Shown here: piece after piece, positions 1 through 10,552 of the stretch
How the letters are laid out: each line of letters opens with the position of its first letter
Numbering within the stretch: position 1 is the stretch's first letter
Assembly: GCF_000063545.1 (NCBI RefSeq)
Contig: NC_009488.1
Location: forward strand, 2,046,001 to 2,110,000
Direction: 5' to 3'
Origin: Orientia tsutsugamushi str. Boryong
Lineage (GTDB): Bacteria; Pseudomonadota; Alphaproteobacteria; Rickettsiales; Rickettsiaceae
Length of the DNA: 64,000 nt
Position numbers and translations under genes: made by a program
The notes under the pieces: model-generated
Told to the model about the DNA's origin: nothing
What the model saw: the letters and a program-made list of their open reading frames with translations, nothing else
The model's database searches: none

Positions 1-953
1 AGCTCTAATATATTATCTAATTCTGAATCACTTGTATTTATCTTATTTTGTTGAATTGGTTGTAATTGATTTTCAAATTGATTGGTAATATAATTATTTA
101 ATTCCAGTTCTATTTCTTTGATATTATTATCATCATCATCTATAGCTAGCATCATATTTAATATATCACCAGCTACTAGCATAGAATCTGATATGTTAGC
201 TAATTCTTTACCATCACTATGTGTATTTATCTCATTACTACTGTTCTCAATATCATCTTCTCTATGTTCATCTATTATCTGAGATTGATTATTATTGGTT
301 GTTAAGTTATTTGTCAATTCATGTACTGTTTCATTTATTTTTTCATCATTATCATTATTTAGCTCTTGAATATTGCTATATTTTTTGAACATGCTATCTA
401 TGACGTTTTTACGAGTTTCTCGATCCTTCTTTTTCACAAATTTTAATTCCAGTTCAAATTTTTTGAAAGATATTAAAAACTCTTCGTTATTTTTATGCAC
501 TTCTTTCATTATATAAAGAGTTTTTAATAATTTATCCAAACAATATGTGGCATTAGGTCCTATATTAGATAACTTACCGGAAATAGTAGAAAAAGGTATA
601 TCTAAGGTATATAAGTCATTTAATATATTGATATTTAAAGTTAATACCTTTAATGTTCCTGCTAATGCATCTAGATCGATTGTATAATTATGGAGTAATA
701 TACCTCTGATATTGGAAGCTTCTATTATGTTAGCTGGTTGTAGCAGTTTTTCTAAGTTATCTAAGTCCATCTCAGAAATAAAATCATCAAAATATGTATT
801 TGAGTAAGAAGTACTTTTCCAATTGGTCTGAAAAATTTTACTTAAAAATTTCTTCGACCATGGATGATTTTCTAATAATCTTGTTCCTAAGGTGTCCTTG
901 TTATCAAGGTATTGGTTGAAAGTATATAAACTATCTTGTTTTCTAGGTGGCAT
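1..953 (-). CDS. Helical-repeat protein, copy 1 (3' end outside window)
   Basis: The minus-strand frame is open from an ATG at 953 to the left edge, giving at least 317 residues. It starts MPPRKQDSLYTF. Residues ~71-113 and ~114-151 are two related segments. The second has a helix ending IPFSTISGKL, a loop SNIG, then an A/L-rich helix. From ~150 on it is charged and hydrophilic, with acidic DDDD stretches near residue 275. It is clearly paralogous to the broken gene at 13643-16310 and shares with it about 250 bp of upstream DNA. I do not recognise a named family. The repeat layout resembles TAL-effector-like or mTERF-like alpha-helical repeats, which would suit a nucleic-acid-binding or host-directed protein, but that is inference. 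No signal peptide is visible. This is the only family member here whose visible part is undamaged. Confidence 0.7.
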   Translation of the reverse strand, partial: MPPRKQDSLYTFNQYLDNKDTLGTRLLENHPWSKKFLSKIFQTNWKSTSYSNTYFDDFISEMDLDNLEKLLQPANIIEASNIRGILLHNYTIDLDALAGTLKVLTLNINILNDLYTLDIPFSTISGKLSNIGPNATYCLDKLLKTLYIMKEVHKNNEEFLISFKKFELELKFVKKKDRETRKNVIDSMFKKYSNIQELNNDNDEKINETVHELTNNLTTNNNQSQIIDEHREDDIENSSNEINTHSDGKELANISDSMLVAGDILNMMLAIDDDDNNIKEIELELNNYITNQFENQLQPIQQNKINTSDSELDNILE

Positions 954-1195
954 ATAAGTTCCTTTTATCAATTCATTAAATAAAGCCTCTTACTATATAT
1001 TCATTTTCTAAATAAATAATGATGTGAATATAGCATTACTTTATTCAAAATCAAACAAAAAAACTAATAAAATTAAATTAATTTAAATTATCTATTAAAA
1101 TATACTAACTTTCTATGTAAAGTTATTTATATAAACTAAAGTTTGATATAAAGTGATAGGTTAGACGATAACAAGAATAAGAATTATATTTGTAA
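954..1195. repeat. Duplicated upstream region of the helical-repeat genes
   Basis: This gene-free stretch is closely similar to 16311-16560, the upstream region of copy 2. Both start with the shared tract catataagttccttt next to the start codon and both run into the left end of a short IS982-like element. It therefore belongs to a duplicated unit of gene plus leader plus element end. It probably holds the promoter of the minus-strand gene, but I cannot fix one. Confidence 0.6.
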
Positions 1196-1362
1196 CGCAG
1201 GATTATGATAAGAAAAAGTTAAAAAGAGATAATATACAATGGTAAATGTTAAGGTTATTAGGTATATCTTATGAAAGAATAATTGCACATATTATGAGCA
1301 ATAGATAAACAGTTATTAATTGAAATTATATTTAATATATTACAAAATTATAATTGTACATT

Positions 1363-2269
1363 AGACTTCTTTCGAAACTATACAATGATGTAAAATGGTG
1401 TTATAAAAATCTGATTTGAAGTAATAATGAAATTAGATCAGATTAAAGAGTTAAAGGATGAAAAATTTCGTCGATTAACAGTAGTAAGGAAGGGAACATT
1501 CTCAAAGATGGTGGATATTTTGAGGAAAGCTGATGGTGTTAAGAAATCAAAAGGAGGGCGTAAAAATAAGCTCAATTTGGAGGAACAGTTATTGATGGCC
1601 TTAGAATACCTTAGAGAATACCGTACTTATTTTCATATAGGTCAGAACTATGGGATTAGTGAAAGTTCAGCATATAAAGCTGTAAAATGGGTAGAAGACA
1701 CCTTAGTTAAACACCCAAACTTTGCTCTTCCAGGTCGTAAAGCTCTAATGAATAGCGATATGAATTATGAAGTAGTCTTGATTGATGCTACTGAGAGTCC
1801 AATAGAAAGACCCAAAAAAAACAAAAATTCTATTATTCAGGAAAGAAGAAAAGGCATACACTAAAGACTCAAATAGTGGTAGACAAGAAAACACACCAAG
1901 TAATATGTACAGATTTTTCTAACGGTAAAAAACATAACTTTAGATTATTTAAGGAATCCAAAATTCTTATCCATCCTAAGATTAAAGCGATTACTGATAC
2001 AGGATATCAAGGTATACAAAAAATTCACAATAATTCTGCATTACCAAAGAAAAAAAGCAAGAAAAATCCTTTAACTAAAAATGATAAAAAGAATAATCGT
2101 AGGTTAGCAGGAGAAAGAGTTGTCAATGAAAACTTTATTGGTATGCTAAAACGGTTCAAAATTATTGCTGACAAATATCGAAATAGACGTAAAAGATTTG
2201 GTCTTAGATTTAATTTGATCTCTGGCATTTATAATTTTGAACTACCTTAACCAGTTTCGAAAGAGGTCT
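1363..2269 (+). mobile_element. IS5-family element (ISL2-like), copy 1, 907 bp
   Basis: The element is bounded by imperfect inverted ends: AGACTTCTTTCGAAACT at the left and the complement of AGACCTCTTTCGAAACT at the right. It is flanked by ATT on both sides, consistent with a 3-bp target duplication. It carries one transposase split over two frames. Further complete 907-bp copies lie at 13961, 30102 and 50697. Confidence 0.9.
1427..2250 (+). CDS. IS5-family transposase, two frames joined by -1 frameshift
   Basis: This is the DDE transposase of the element. Frame A (1427-1864) holds a helix-turn-helix region and the first catalytic Asp in VVLIDATESPI. Frame B (stop at 2250) holds the second Asp in ITDTGYQGI and a Glu near VVNENFIGMLKRF. 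The frames overlap at a heptamer A AAA AAC (1816-1822) in the correct register for -1 slippage. After the slip the reading continues QKFYYSGKKKRHTLKTQ, which is normal for the family, and gives a protein of about 274 residues. All four complete copies share this arrangement, so it is likely programmed rather than a mutation. This copy differs from the others by a few substitutions in frame B (NENFIG for NENVIA). Confidence 0.85.
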
Positions 2270-2311
2270 ATTATACCTTGTATACATATTACATTATACC
2301 TTTCATTTTTT

Positions 2312-2696
2312 TTATCCTAAACTTGCGTTGAGAAGGCCATGCTTTAGAGATTTGATATCTTTAACATGGCCGCACCATTCTTGACGAAAGCTATTCCATT
2401 TTAAGCCATGAAGGCGAATGTAGCGCTTAGTGTTTTCATCTGGTTCAGAGGAAAATTTTAAAATCACAGCAGCTTTATTTTGCTGTTCCTTATCAAAAAT
2501 ATTTTTACCGATTGTAGTCCAATGATTCTGAACATTTGGATGTTGTGTTAAAGTTTCTTTTAGTGAAACCAATCGCACCAAATAAAGTGTTTGCTGATAA
2601 GTGATCAAGCTTAGCCTTAGCGACTAGTCCACCCATTTCGATAAGACGTCGAGTACGCATTTTACGTTCTTTGATTTTGAGGTTAACCTCATCCAT
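2312..2696 (-). pseudogene. traD: TraD-like (Ti-type) conjugation protein, frameshifted
   Basis: The first part reads MDEVNLKIKERKMRTRRLIE then MGGLVAKAKLDHLSANTLFG, the TraD signature of Ti-type conjugation systems (an RTRRLIE..GGLV core). After FGA the frame shifts because of one extra G, compared with the second copy at 11777-12200. The rest reads VSLKETLTQHPNVQNHW and ends in RLHGLKWNSFRQEWCG. The 3' end runs into the short element at 2327, which supplies the stop. A longer N-terminus from ATG at 2752 is blocked by a seven-A run one base out of frame. Part of a RAGE, divergent from traA. Confidence 0.7.
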
Positions 2697-2773
2697 GATT
2701 AGCTTAGCTTTTTTTGTTGGAGAGTAATTTTTTGCTGCATAAGATTTGCCATGTTAGTAATTCAGAAAGATAA

Positions 2774-2947
2774 AAAAATCAGGCAAGAATATATCAAAAT
2801 AAAATTCCAGTAAAGAAAAAAACCGCACCTGCCAAACCAACATCAAATAATTATAGTCAAAAAAACGTGAATCCAAGGTTAGAAGCTTTATTAAAGAATA
2901 AGCTTATACGCAATATGCGCTCCATAAAGAGCGATGCTAAAAAATGA
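2774..2947 (+). CDS. Small basic ORF between traD and traA, no clear start
   Basis: An open frame of 57 codons ends in TGA at 2945-2947 and contains IPVKKKTAPAKPTSNNYSQ and PRLEALLKNKLIRNMRS. It has no ATG and is preceded by TAA at 2771. The inverted copy near 11170-11390 keeps most of the wording but has indels. It could be the remnant of a small conjugation gene or the tail of an element end. Function unknown. Confidence 0.35.
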   Translation, partial: KNQARIYQNKIPVKKKTAPAKPTSNNYSQKNVNPRLEALLKNKLIRNMRSIKSDAKK

Positions 2948-3048
2948 GTACTCATTAGCTGATCTAGTGTTAACAAAAAGCAGTTTGTGCTAGCAAAACC
3001 AAAAAAATCATGCTAACTTAAAAAACTCAGGTGAGAATTGGTGTTGAG

Positions 3049-5891
3049 ATGGCGATACAGTTTGCAAGGATTGAATTTTTAAGTAGAAGTAAAGGATGTA
3101 ATAGTTGTTGTAAGGCAGTGTATAATGCAAGAACTATTGTTAAAAACAAGAAGACAAATATAAGGTATAACTTCTCTCGTAAGAAAGATAACGTATATCA
3201 TACAGTACTGATACCAGCTTATGTAAATCAAAAATTCAAGAATATTCAAACATTAATGAATGAGGTGGAACAAACAGAAAAACGAAGAAACAGTAAGTTG
3301 TTGAATGATATCGTAATAGCGTTGCCAGACGATAAGGAGCTAAATTCAGAAGATAGAATAAAGATTACACATGAAATAGTTGATGCAATGGAATGGGTGC
3401 AAAATGGTCTTGGAGTACAGATAGACATTCATAAGCCTCATAGAGGAGATAAAAACTGGCATGCGCATATATTGGTTACTACAAGAAGATTTAGAGAAGA
3501 TGGAACTGGTTTAGGTGATAAAGCAGTAAATTTAAACCCAAAATGCATAACATTAAGTAATGGCAAAAAGGTTGTTATTAAAGATCCCGAGATGATTCAT
3601 GAAAAAGTAAAAGAAATAATTAATGCATATTTTGCTAAATTAGGCTTAACAAATAGAGTTGATAAGATAAGTGCAGTGCTGCAAAAGCATATTGTGCCTA
3701 CTAGAATTAGAAGTTTAATTAATGAAGCAGCAAATGAAAATGAGTTACGTAAAGAGGCTAATTTAAAAATTATTAAGGATGCTGATGTAATAACGGATTC
3801 TCTATAACACATTACAAATCTATTTTTACTTAAGCAGGATATCGAAAAAGCAGTAAAAGATATACCATATATTCAGCGAAAGCAGAAATGAAACTGTTAG
3901 TTCAGCAAGTACTTAGTTCAAATAGAGTATTAGAATTGTATCATGAGAATGGTGAAGTTAGCGAATTTTTTACTACAACTGAGGTTAGAGATGAGGAAGC
4001 AAGCATAATAAGAATAGCTAATAAAATCAATAATCGAGTTTATTACAACGATATTTACAATCTTAAAAGTAATATCGAAGGTCTAGCAAATGTTAGTGAA
4101 GAACAGAAACAAGCTCTAAGGCATATTTTGCTTAGCACTAGTGGAGTTAGAGTACTAAGAGGAAGAGCTGGAACAGGTAAATCCACTGTTTTAGCAAAAG
4201 CATATAAAATTGCAACAAATCGTGGACAAAATGTTATTGGCCTTGCTCCCACTCATAAGGCAGTATCAGAGCTGAAGAACAAAGGTTATACAGATGTCTA
4301 TACAGTAAAGGGATTTTTGTATAATCGAAAAAAATTTTTATGCAAAATAGGTTAATAGTAGTAGATGAAGCTGGAATGGTAGGTACTAAAGCTTAGGCAG
4401 AGCTATTTAGAGTAGTTAGAAACAATAATTGTCAACTGATACTCGCTGGGGATGAAAAGCAGTTAGCTTCAATAGAAAGAGGCGGAATGTTTGAGATTCT
4501 GAGTAATATTTTCAGTTCACATATTTTAGTGAATATTCGAAGACAAAGTGAAAACTGGAGCAGAGAAGCAGCAACAAAGTTTGCTGAGAGTAATATTTTA
4601 AGCGGTATAACCTTACCTGAGACAAAATAAATGTATTAAGTTTGATAATACGTTGCAGGACTCAATGAGTAAGTTAAGATACAACTGGAGTCTAAGCAAG
4701 TTTAAGCTACATGAAAAATTGGTAATTACAGTACGTAATAAAGAGGTAGACATTCTTAATTCAAGTATTAGATCTTTGTTAAAAGCTAATGGCACGCTAC
4801 AAGGCACAGAATATAGGCGTTCAATAGCTGGAAGGAAAGAGTCCTACATGGCTGGAGATCGAATTGTATTTCAAAAAAGCGATAAGGATTTACAAATACA
4901 AAATAGTGAATTTGCAACTTTAACTTCGGTTAATAAAAATGAATTTGTAGCTAAGACAGATGCAGGACAAGATGTGAGTTTTGACCCAAGCAAAATACAA
5001 TTTAAACATGGTTATGCAAGTACTGTTTATAAGGCCCAGGGAGCTTCTATAAAAGATGTATACGTTTTACATAATGGAGTAAGTAATATAAGCAGCTCAT
5101 ACGTAGCTATGACAAGGCATATAGAGAAATTACAGCTATATTGCAATAAGGAAGCAACTAGAAGCATTAACAGCTTAATAAATCAGCTTAGCAGACCAAA
5201 TGATAAATCAGCTAGCATAACTCTGAAAACTGCTCATGATTTGGAGAAAGCACGGACAAAGACAACTGTTTTTAGTAAAATCGAAAACTGGTTTAAGTCT
5301 ATAATCAATGATATCAATGATAGATCTCATGTGAATGAAGAATATTATCACTTTACTGCTAAACCAGAGCAAGAAGCTAAAGTAGAAAGAGTCCAGCAAG
5401 AGAATTGCATAAAGCAATGTACCACCAAAGATATTTCTACTCCATTGTTTATGCAAATCAAAGAACAAAGACAGTACAATTATGATGTAACCATTTTGTC
5501 TGCAGAAGGAAAAACGATATCAAGTTTTCAGGAAGCTGGCATTGATAGCAGAATGGTATATAGCTCAAATGTTAATAATTTGAAGTACTATCAACCATTT
5601 CAAGGAGAAAAGATTCTTATAGCTGCAAATAATGATAAACAGAATAAAGAATATGTAAGCACTATAAACGATGCTGCAAAAGTACTGAAAAGTAAAGGAG
5701 CAATCACTAGCATCGTAGTTCCTTCAGAAGGTGAAGATTTTAACGAAATGCTAAAAAATAAAGGAGCCACAGCTGTTAAGGAGCTTGTGATACCTGAAAT
5801 CATGAAATTAGTTAATAATCAGAACGTAAAAACAGACCCTGAACAAATTGTAAAAACTGATATATCTCCAAAAATTGGAGTTAGACGGTAG
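3049..5891 (+). pseudogene. traA: TraA-like relaxase/helicase, decayed in at least four places
   Basis: This is the remains of a large RAGE TraA. The first piece (to 3807) is a MobA/MobL relaxase domain, with SRSKG near the start and the metal-binding run HKPHRGDKNWHAHILVTTR. I start it at ATG 3049 because MAIQFARI matches the family start; the GTG at 3031 is less likely. The second piece (3888-4355) has a Walker A, RGRAGTGKST. A third, in another frame, has a Walker B, RLIVVDEAGMVG, and an internal TAG at 4393-4395. The last (4653-5891) has helicase motifs HGYASTVYKAQG and YVAMTRH, then a shortened TOPRIM-like tail. Stops and frame changes between pieces rule out a full product. Confidence 0.8.
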
Positions 5892-6520
5892 TACTGAAGA
5901 TAGAAATTACACACATGCCTACGTAAAAATAGTAAATAAACAAATAAAGCTCTAATTTAGTGTCAAATAGTTGAGAAATTTAGACTCCAAAGATTATTAT
6001 TGAAAAATCTAATCTTACTATGTATTATTAAACTAACTTAGATTTGTAGTGATTAAGTATAGTATACATAATAATTGATGCAACTATAATAAAACTAATA
6101 TACTCTTCTGTCGCACTATGGCAATAATACTGACCATGGCGTCTTAATCTTGTGTTTAATCTTATAATTGCATCAATTATTGTGTATATCTACGTCTTAT
6201 TTTTATATCGCAGCTTTAACCAATAAATACTTAATCTAGAATTATACCGTCAGTATATCTTAATACTCCAATTATTGCTACTTCTTTTATTAACTATTCA
6301 AGTTAAAGTAATAGATATAAAACATCTCACAGTATAATCTATGTAATTCGCATTATGCCACGCTAAGAGAATACTGAAAGCATTTGAACTTTTGCAAGCT
6401 CTACATTTAACAGGAAAACTATCTCAATAATCACTTAGCAATAAAATTATAATTCAAACGGTAAAAATAGCAAATGTTTATACCGCAAAACAATTTAGTG
6501 ACGCGAAGGTGAGGTTTTAT
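5892..6520. other. Gene-free stretch between two traA remnants
   Basis: No coding capacity is recognised. It contains an inverted repeat with arms 6064-6089 and 6162-6187 (24 of 26 positions pair). Just before 6521 is a good ribosome-binding site, AAGGTGAGG, serving the ATG at 6521. Confidence 0.5.
6064..6187. repeat. Inverted repeat with 26-nt arms
   Basis: The left arm (6064-6089) and right arm (6162-6187) are near-perfect complements around the core AATAATTGATGCAA. The 72-nt centre has no other feature. It may be a small palindromic insertion or a transcript hairpin. No target duplication is evident. Confidence 0.5.
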
Positions 6521-7231
6521 ATGACTGACAAAATCAATGATTCAAATAATTTCAATAACATTCATAATTCAAAAACAGAGATAGAAAATTCTAAGGCTAA
6601 CAGCTGGAACCACAACGTGGCTGTAAAGTTGATAAATGGTGATATTGCTGATGGTATAGTGCTGCTTAGTGATCATAATAGCTTAAAGGCTAATAACACT
6701 CTGAAAGAATCAATAAACCAATTAATCAATGATTGGAAAAATAGTAAAGTTGAGCCGCATGACCGCTTGATAATTGCTGGTCATAAGGAAGCTGAAAATA
6801 TTAATCAACACATCAGAAATTATATGAAGGAAAATGGTGATCTAAAAGGCCCAGAATACAGCATTTTAATTTCAGGAGCTGAATCAAAAAAATATGCTAA
6901 CTACATGGCTGGAGACAGAATTATTTTTCAAACAAACGATAAGGATTTACAAATACAAAACAGTGAATTTGCAACTCTAGTATCAATTGATGAAAATAAG
7001 TTTGTAGCTAAGACAGATACAGGAAATGAGGTAAGCTTTGATTTGAATAAAATAAGCTTTAAACATGGATATGCTACGACAATTTGTAACCCACAAACGG
7101 CTTTCAAAAAAGATGTATATGTTCTTCATAATAATGGTGTAGGCATAGAAAGTTCTAACATAAGCATGATAGGGAATGCAGAGCAAGTACGGCTGTACTA
7201 CAACGTGCAAGCTACGAAAAAATGTTGCTAA
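6521..7231 (+). pseudogene. TraA helicase fragment with ruined helicase motifs
   Basis: The ATG at 6521 is preceded by AAGGTGAGG, so this start was chosen over the GTG at 6509. The first ~100 residues resemble the middle of a TraA helicase (LIIAGHKEAENINQ). The later part parallels 4800-5160, with YMAGDRIIFQTNDKDLQIQN. The two C-terminal helicase motifs seen in the other copy as STVYKAQGAS and YVAMTRH are here TTICNPQTAF and ISMIGNA, so catalytic residues are missing. A frameshift near 7215 separates it from the TOPRIM part that follows. Probably inactive as a helicase. Confidence 0.65.
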
Positions 7232-8559
7232 TCTAATAGAGCAGCTTAGCACAGCTAAGACAGAGTCTATGAATTCAAAAGATGAGAATAATAATGTTCA
7301 AGCAAATGAAGTAAGGCAATATCAATCTGCTCAAAACTATAGACAAAACGATTATTATTCAAATAGCCAGGAAGAACTACAAAAATTGAGGGATGCAATA
7401 GCTTATAGAGCTGACACTATAGCTCGTGATGTTCTTGGAGATCCAAATAAGCGCCTATCTAGACATGGAAGAATACGTTGGGGAGACACTGGCAAAATAC
7501 AAGTAACCACCGAGGGCAAATACGCTGGAAAATGGTATGACTTTAGTACAGGACAAAAGGGTGATTTATTATCCCTGGTTCAAAGAGAAAAAGGATACAG
7601 CTTTTTTGAGGCAAAGGAATATTTGAAAACTATAGTTGGAATGTCTAATATTAGCCAACGGTATCATAGACAGCTTAGGACTGACGATTCTCAACAATAT
7701 ACTCAACAACCTGAAAGTGTTAAAATCGCAAAAGTTCAAAACTTGTATGAACTATCAAGCAGAATACATGGTTATGATATAGATAAGAATCCACATGCAG
7801 AAGTAGTAAACAAGTATCTTGAAAATCGTGATATTACTTTTGACAAAAGCACTGCAAGTTCAGACTTAAAAGCAAGTATACTGTTTGATACTCAAACGAG
7901 AGAAAATTATCCAGCATTTACAGCATTTGCAAGAAATTCAAAAGGAGAAATTACCGGAGTACAGGCTGTATATCTAAATTTGGCAGGAGATAAGGCGAAT
8001 ATTTCAATTAACAGAAGATCTTTCGGTAAAATCAGTGGATCGTTCATAACAATAGCAAAACGAAATGCGAATGACCCTAATATAACAATTATAGCAGAAG
8101 GCGCCGAAACAGCATTGAGCTTGCAGCAATCAGGCATTAAAGGTAATATCATTGCTAGTGCAGGAATTTCGAATTTGACAAATTATTCACCATTTCCTGG
8201 TGAAAAAATCATCATTGCAGCAGATAATGATAGCAAAAATTCTATAACTAATAATACTGTAATTAAAGCTGCAAAAACGTTAGAAATGAAGGGAGCGATA
8301 ACTTGTATAGTCAAACCACCAGAAAATGGTGATTTTAATAATCTTCTGCAAACTTGTGGAGACCAGTCAATTAGAGACATTATAGAACCTGAAATTACTA
8401 AACTGACTAAGGCAGTTGAAACAACCAAACTTACTCAAACAGAAAATAATAGTATAGCAAAACAAAATGATATTACGAATGTTAAAGAATTGTATAATAA
8501 ATCTTCATCTCTATACTACTGTAAACAAGAAGAGGAGGCAAAACTGGAAGCAATTGTCT
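7216..8559 (+). pseudogene. TraA C-terminal primase/TOPRIM region, cut by a group II intron
   Basis: Continues the traA remnant in a new frame from NVANLIEQLSTAKTE. An N-terminal section (RHGRIRWGDTGKIQV, KWYDFSTGQKGDLLSLV) resembles the DNA-binding or primase part of TraA-type proteins. A TOPRIM domain follows, with the conserved Glu in IIAEGAETALSL and the acidic pair in IIIAADNDSKNS. The open frame runs on to 8678, but from 8560 it reads intron sequence, so the true gene stops at the intron border. The long undamaged frame suggests this portion was lost only recently. Confidence 0.65.
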
Positions 8560-9042
8560 GTGCGTCAAGAAAAGGTGAATTAATCTTACTGGTGAAAGTC
8601 CAGTTATGGAAGGAGAAGCTAGATCCACCATATAGCGAGTCTTGTGCTGCTGAAGGTAACGACAGTAGTAAAGCGTAGACAGTGAAACATTCGAGCCGAA
8701 ACCAAATGGTGAACGTGATAGCCCTGAAAGTGAGATGTAGTGGAAGCCGATATGTTCTAGCACATAGTAGGCAAAAGAAGATTGGAGGTCAAACTAGTAA
8801 AAATCCAAAAATTTTCAACCACCGGGGTCGCAGGCGTCAGCGAGTTTGTAAAGATTAATGACACAACTTGAGAAGTCCTTATAACTCTTACGTAATTAAG
8901 TAAGTATTCAAAGTACAAGTGGTGAAACATAAGGCTTTGGAGATGGTGTAAGGATGGCTGAGTTAGCCATAGTAGTGATGAAACCTAGTAATGTGGGTGG
9001 AGCAAAGGGTTAGCAGAAAAGTAAGAATGCAAGAGGGAAACA

Positions 9043-10376
9043 ATGGCTGTACACAGCATAGACAGAAATACATGGTTAACGAAACTTGAGCGTATAAAGT
9101 TGCTATCATCGAAAAATCAAGACATAAAGTTTAATAATCTTGGACATATCATTGATTTAAAGATGTTAGAAGAACAATATAAGGAACTCGATAGCAAGAA
9201 AGCGATAGGAATAGATGGTATAACCAAAGCTGATTATGGTAAGAAGTTGAAAGCAAATCTGCTCTCGCTTCTTACTAGAATTCGCAAATGGCAATATCAA
9301 GCTAAACCTGCACGAATAACAGAAATTCCAAAAGAAGATGGAGGCAAAAGACCTTTGATAATATCATGTTTTGAAGATAAGATAATCGAGTCTACAGTAA
9401 GCAAGATATTAAACTCTGTGTTTGAGCCAATATTCTTAAAGTATTCATATGGATTTCGACCTAAATTAAATGCACACGACGCTTTAAGGGAGTTAAATAG
9501 ACTTACGTATAACTTCAATAAAGGGGCTATAGTAGAGATTGATATAACAAAGTGTTTCAATACAATCAAGCATTGTGAGTTGATGGAATTTCTAAGAAAG
9601 AGAATATCTGACAAGAAATTTCTAAGACTAGTTATGAAACTGATTGAAACACCAATCATAGAAAATGGTACTATAGTTACTAACAAAGAAGGTTGTCGTC
9701 AAGGATCAATAGTTTCACCAATCCTGGCAAATGTCTTTCTGCATTATGTTATAGATAGCTGGTTTGCAAAAATCAGCAAAGAAAACTTAATGGGACAAAC
9801 AGGAATGGTGAGGTACTGCGACGATATGGTATTTGTCTTTGAAAAGGAAACAGATGCGAAAAGGTTTTATGATGTTTTGCCTAAAAGGTTAAATAAGTAT
9901 GGGCTAAATATCAATGAAGCTAAATCACAAATGATTAAATCTGGTAGAGACCATGCTGCAAATTTAGCAAAACAAGACAAGAAGATCGCAAGTTATAATT
10001 TTCTTGGATTTACTTGCTATTGGGGCAAATCAAGATTTGGCACAACATGGAGACTAAAATATACCTCAAGGAGAGATCGTTTTACTGAGAAACTGAAAGG
10101 ACTGAGAAAATATTTGCGTAGTCAGTCAGCTAAACAAGCAAGATAAAACACAAACATTATCACAAGTCATTAGAGTTATTAGGTGAATGGATCAACTATC
10201 ATGGTATATCTGATAATAAAAGACGAGTAAGTTCATTTATCAACCAAAGTAAACGGGCAATATATAACTGGTTTAATAGAATGGGAGGAAAACGTAAGAT
10301 GAATTGGAAAAGACTAACCGAGATACTTAAAAGAGTAAATTTTCCTAAAATTGGAAAGATTGTCTCAATGTTCTAG
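9043..10376 (+). pseudogene. ltrA: Group II intron reverse transcriptase/maturase, frameshifted
   Basis: The ATG at 9043 follows AGAGGGA. The reverse-transcriptase fingers and palm are intact: KRPLIISCFEDKI, YGFRPKLNAHDALREL, EIDITKCFNTI, REGS-like GCRQGSIVSPILAN, and the active site MVRYCDDMVF (YCDD in place of YADD). The 367-residue frame ends at 10146 because GTCAGTCAG carries a 4-bp repeat that the other copy lacks. The maturase (X) domain follows in another frame to the TAG at 10374-10376, with GEWINYHGISDNKRRVSSF and WFNRMGGKRKMNWKRL. No endonuclease domain is seen. Confidence 0.8.
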
Positions 10377-10412
10377 ACAACAAATAAGGCATAATGCTTA
10401 TCTTATTTTTGA

Positions 10413-10446
10413 GAGCCGGATGCGGTAATTCTGCAAGTCCGGTTCT
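10413..10446 (+). ncRNA. Group II intron domain V
   Basis: A 34-nt hairpin starts GAGCCGGATGCGG and ends AAGTCCGGTTC. The GAGCC/GGTTC pairing and the bulge are those of domain V. The same sequence occurs in the second copy near 36738-36771. Confidence 0.85.
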
Positions 10447-10486
10447 GAGGAGGGGCCTAATTGAGCAATTGGTTAGGTCTACTCAC

Positions 10487-10552
10487 ATAGTTTTAATTTG
10501 ATCTCTGACATTTATAATTTTGAACTACCTTAGCCAGTTTCGAAAGAGGTCT
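10487..10552 (+). mobile_element. 3' end of an IS5-type element
   Basis: The sequence after the intron matches the last ~65 bp of the 907-bp IS5-type element, including codons for NLISDIYNFELP and the right inverted end, finishing at 10552. Confidence 0.8.

Larger units (their letters stand above)
1196..2327. mobile_element. Short IS982-ended element (MITE-like), split by an IS5-type element
   Basis: The left part is 1196-1362 and the right part 2270-2327. The outer ends are degenerate copies of CGCCAGATTAGGATAAG, the same end as on the IS982-type elements here. The inside is non-coding, AT-rich and partly palindromic. The IS5-type element at 1363-2269 sits inside it. The right end lies in the 3' end of the traD-like gene and replaces that gene's normal C-terminus with a new stop codon. 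Confidence 0.6.
8560..10486 (+). mobile_element. Group II intron, near full length
   Basis: The 5' end fits the bacterial start GTGCG at 8560. A long structured non-coding region (8560-9042) precedes the reverse transcriptase. Domain V is at 10413-10446, and a domain VI-like stem ends in CTACTCAC at 10486. The left flank is the traA TOPRIM gene, whereas the right flank is the tail of an IS5-type element. The two exons therefore do not match, and the locus may be recombinant. A truncated second copy lies at 35482-36811. Confidence 0.8.

Noticed and set aside
2025-2228. Antisense ORF (starts MPEIKLNLRPN) recurring in every IS5-type copy
   Set aside because: It is the mirror of transposase frame B; its recurrence only reflects the IS copies.
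8560-8678. C-terminal 39 residues of the TOPRIM ORF
   Set aside because: They are translated from the 5' end of the group II intron, not from the gene.
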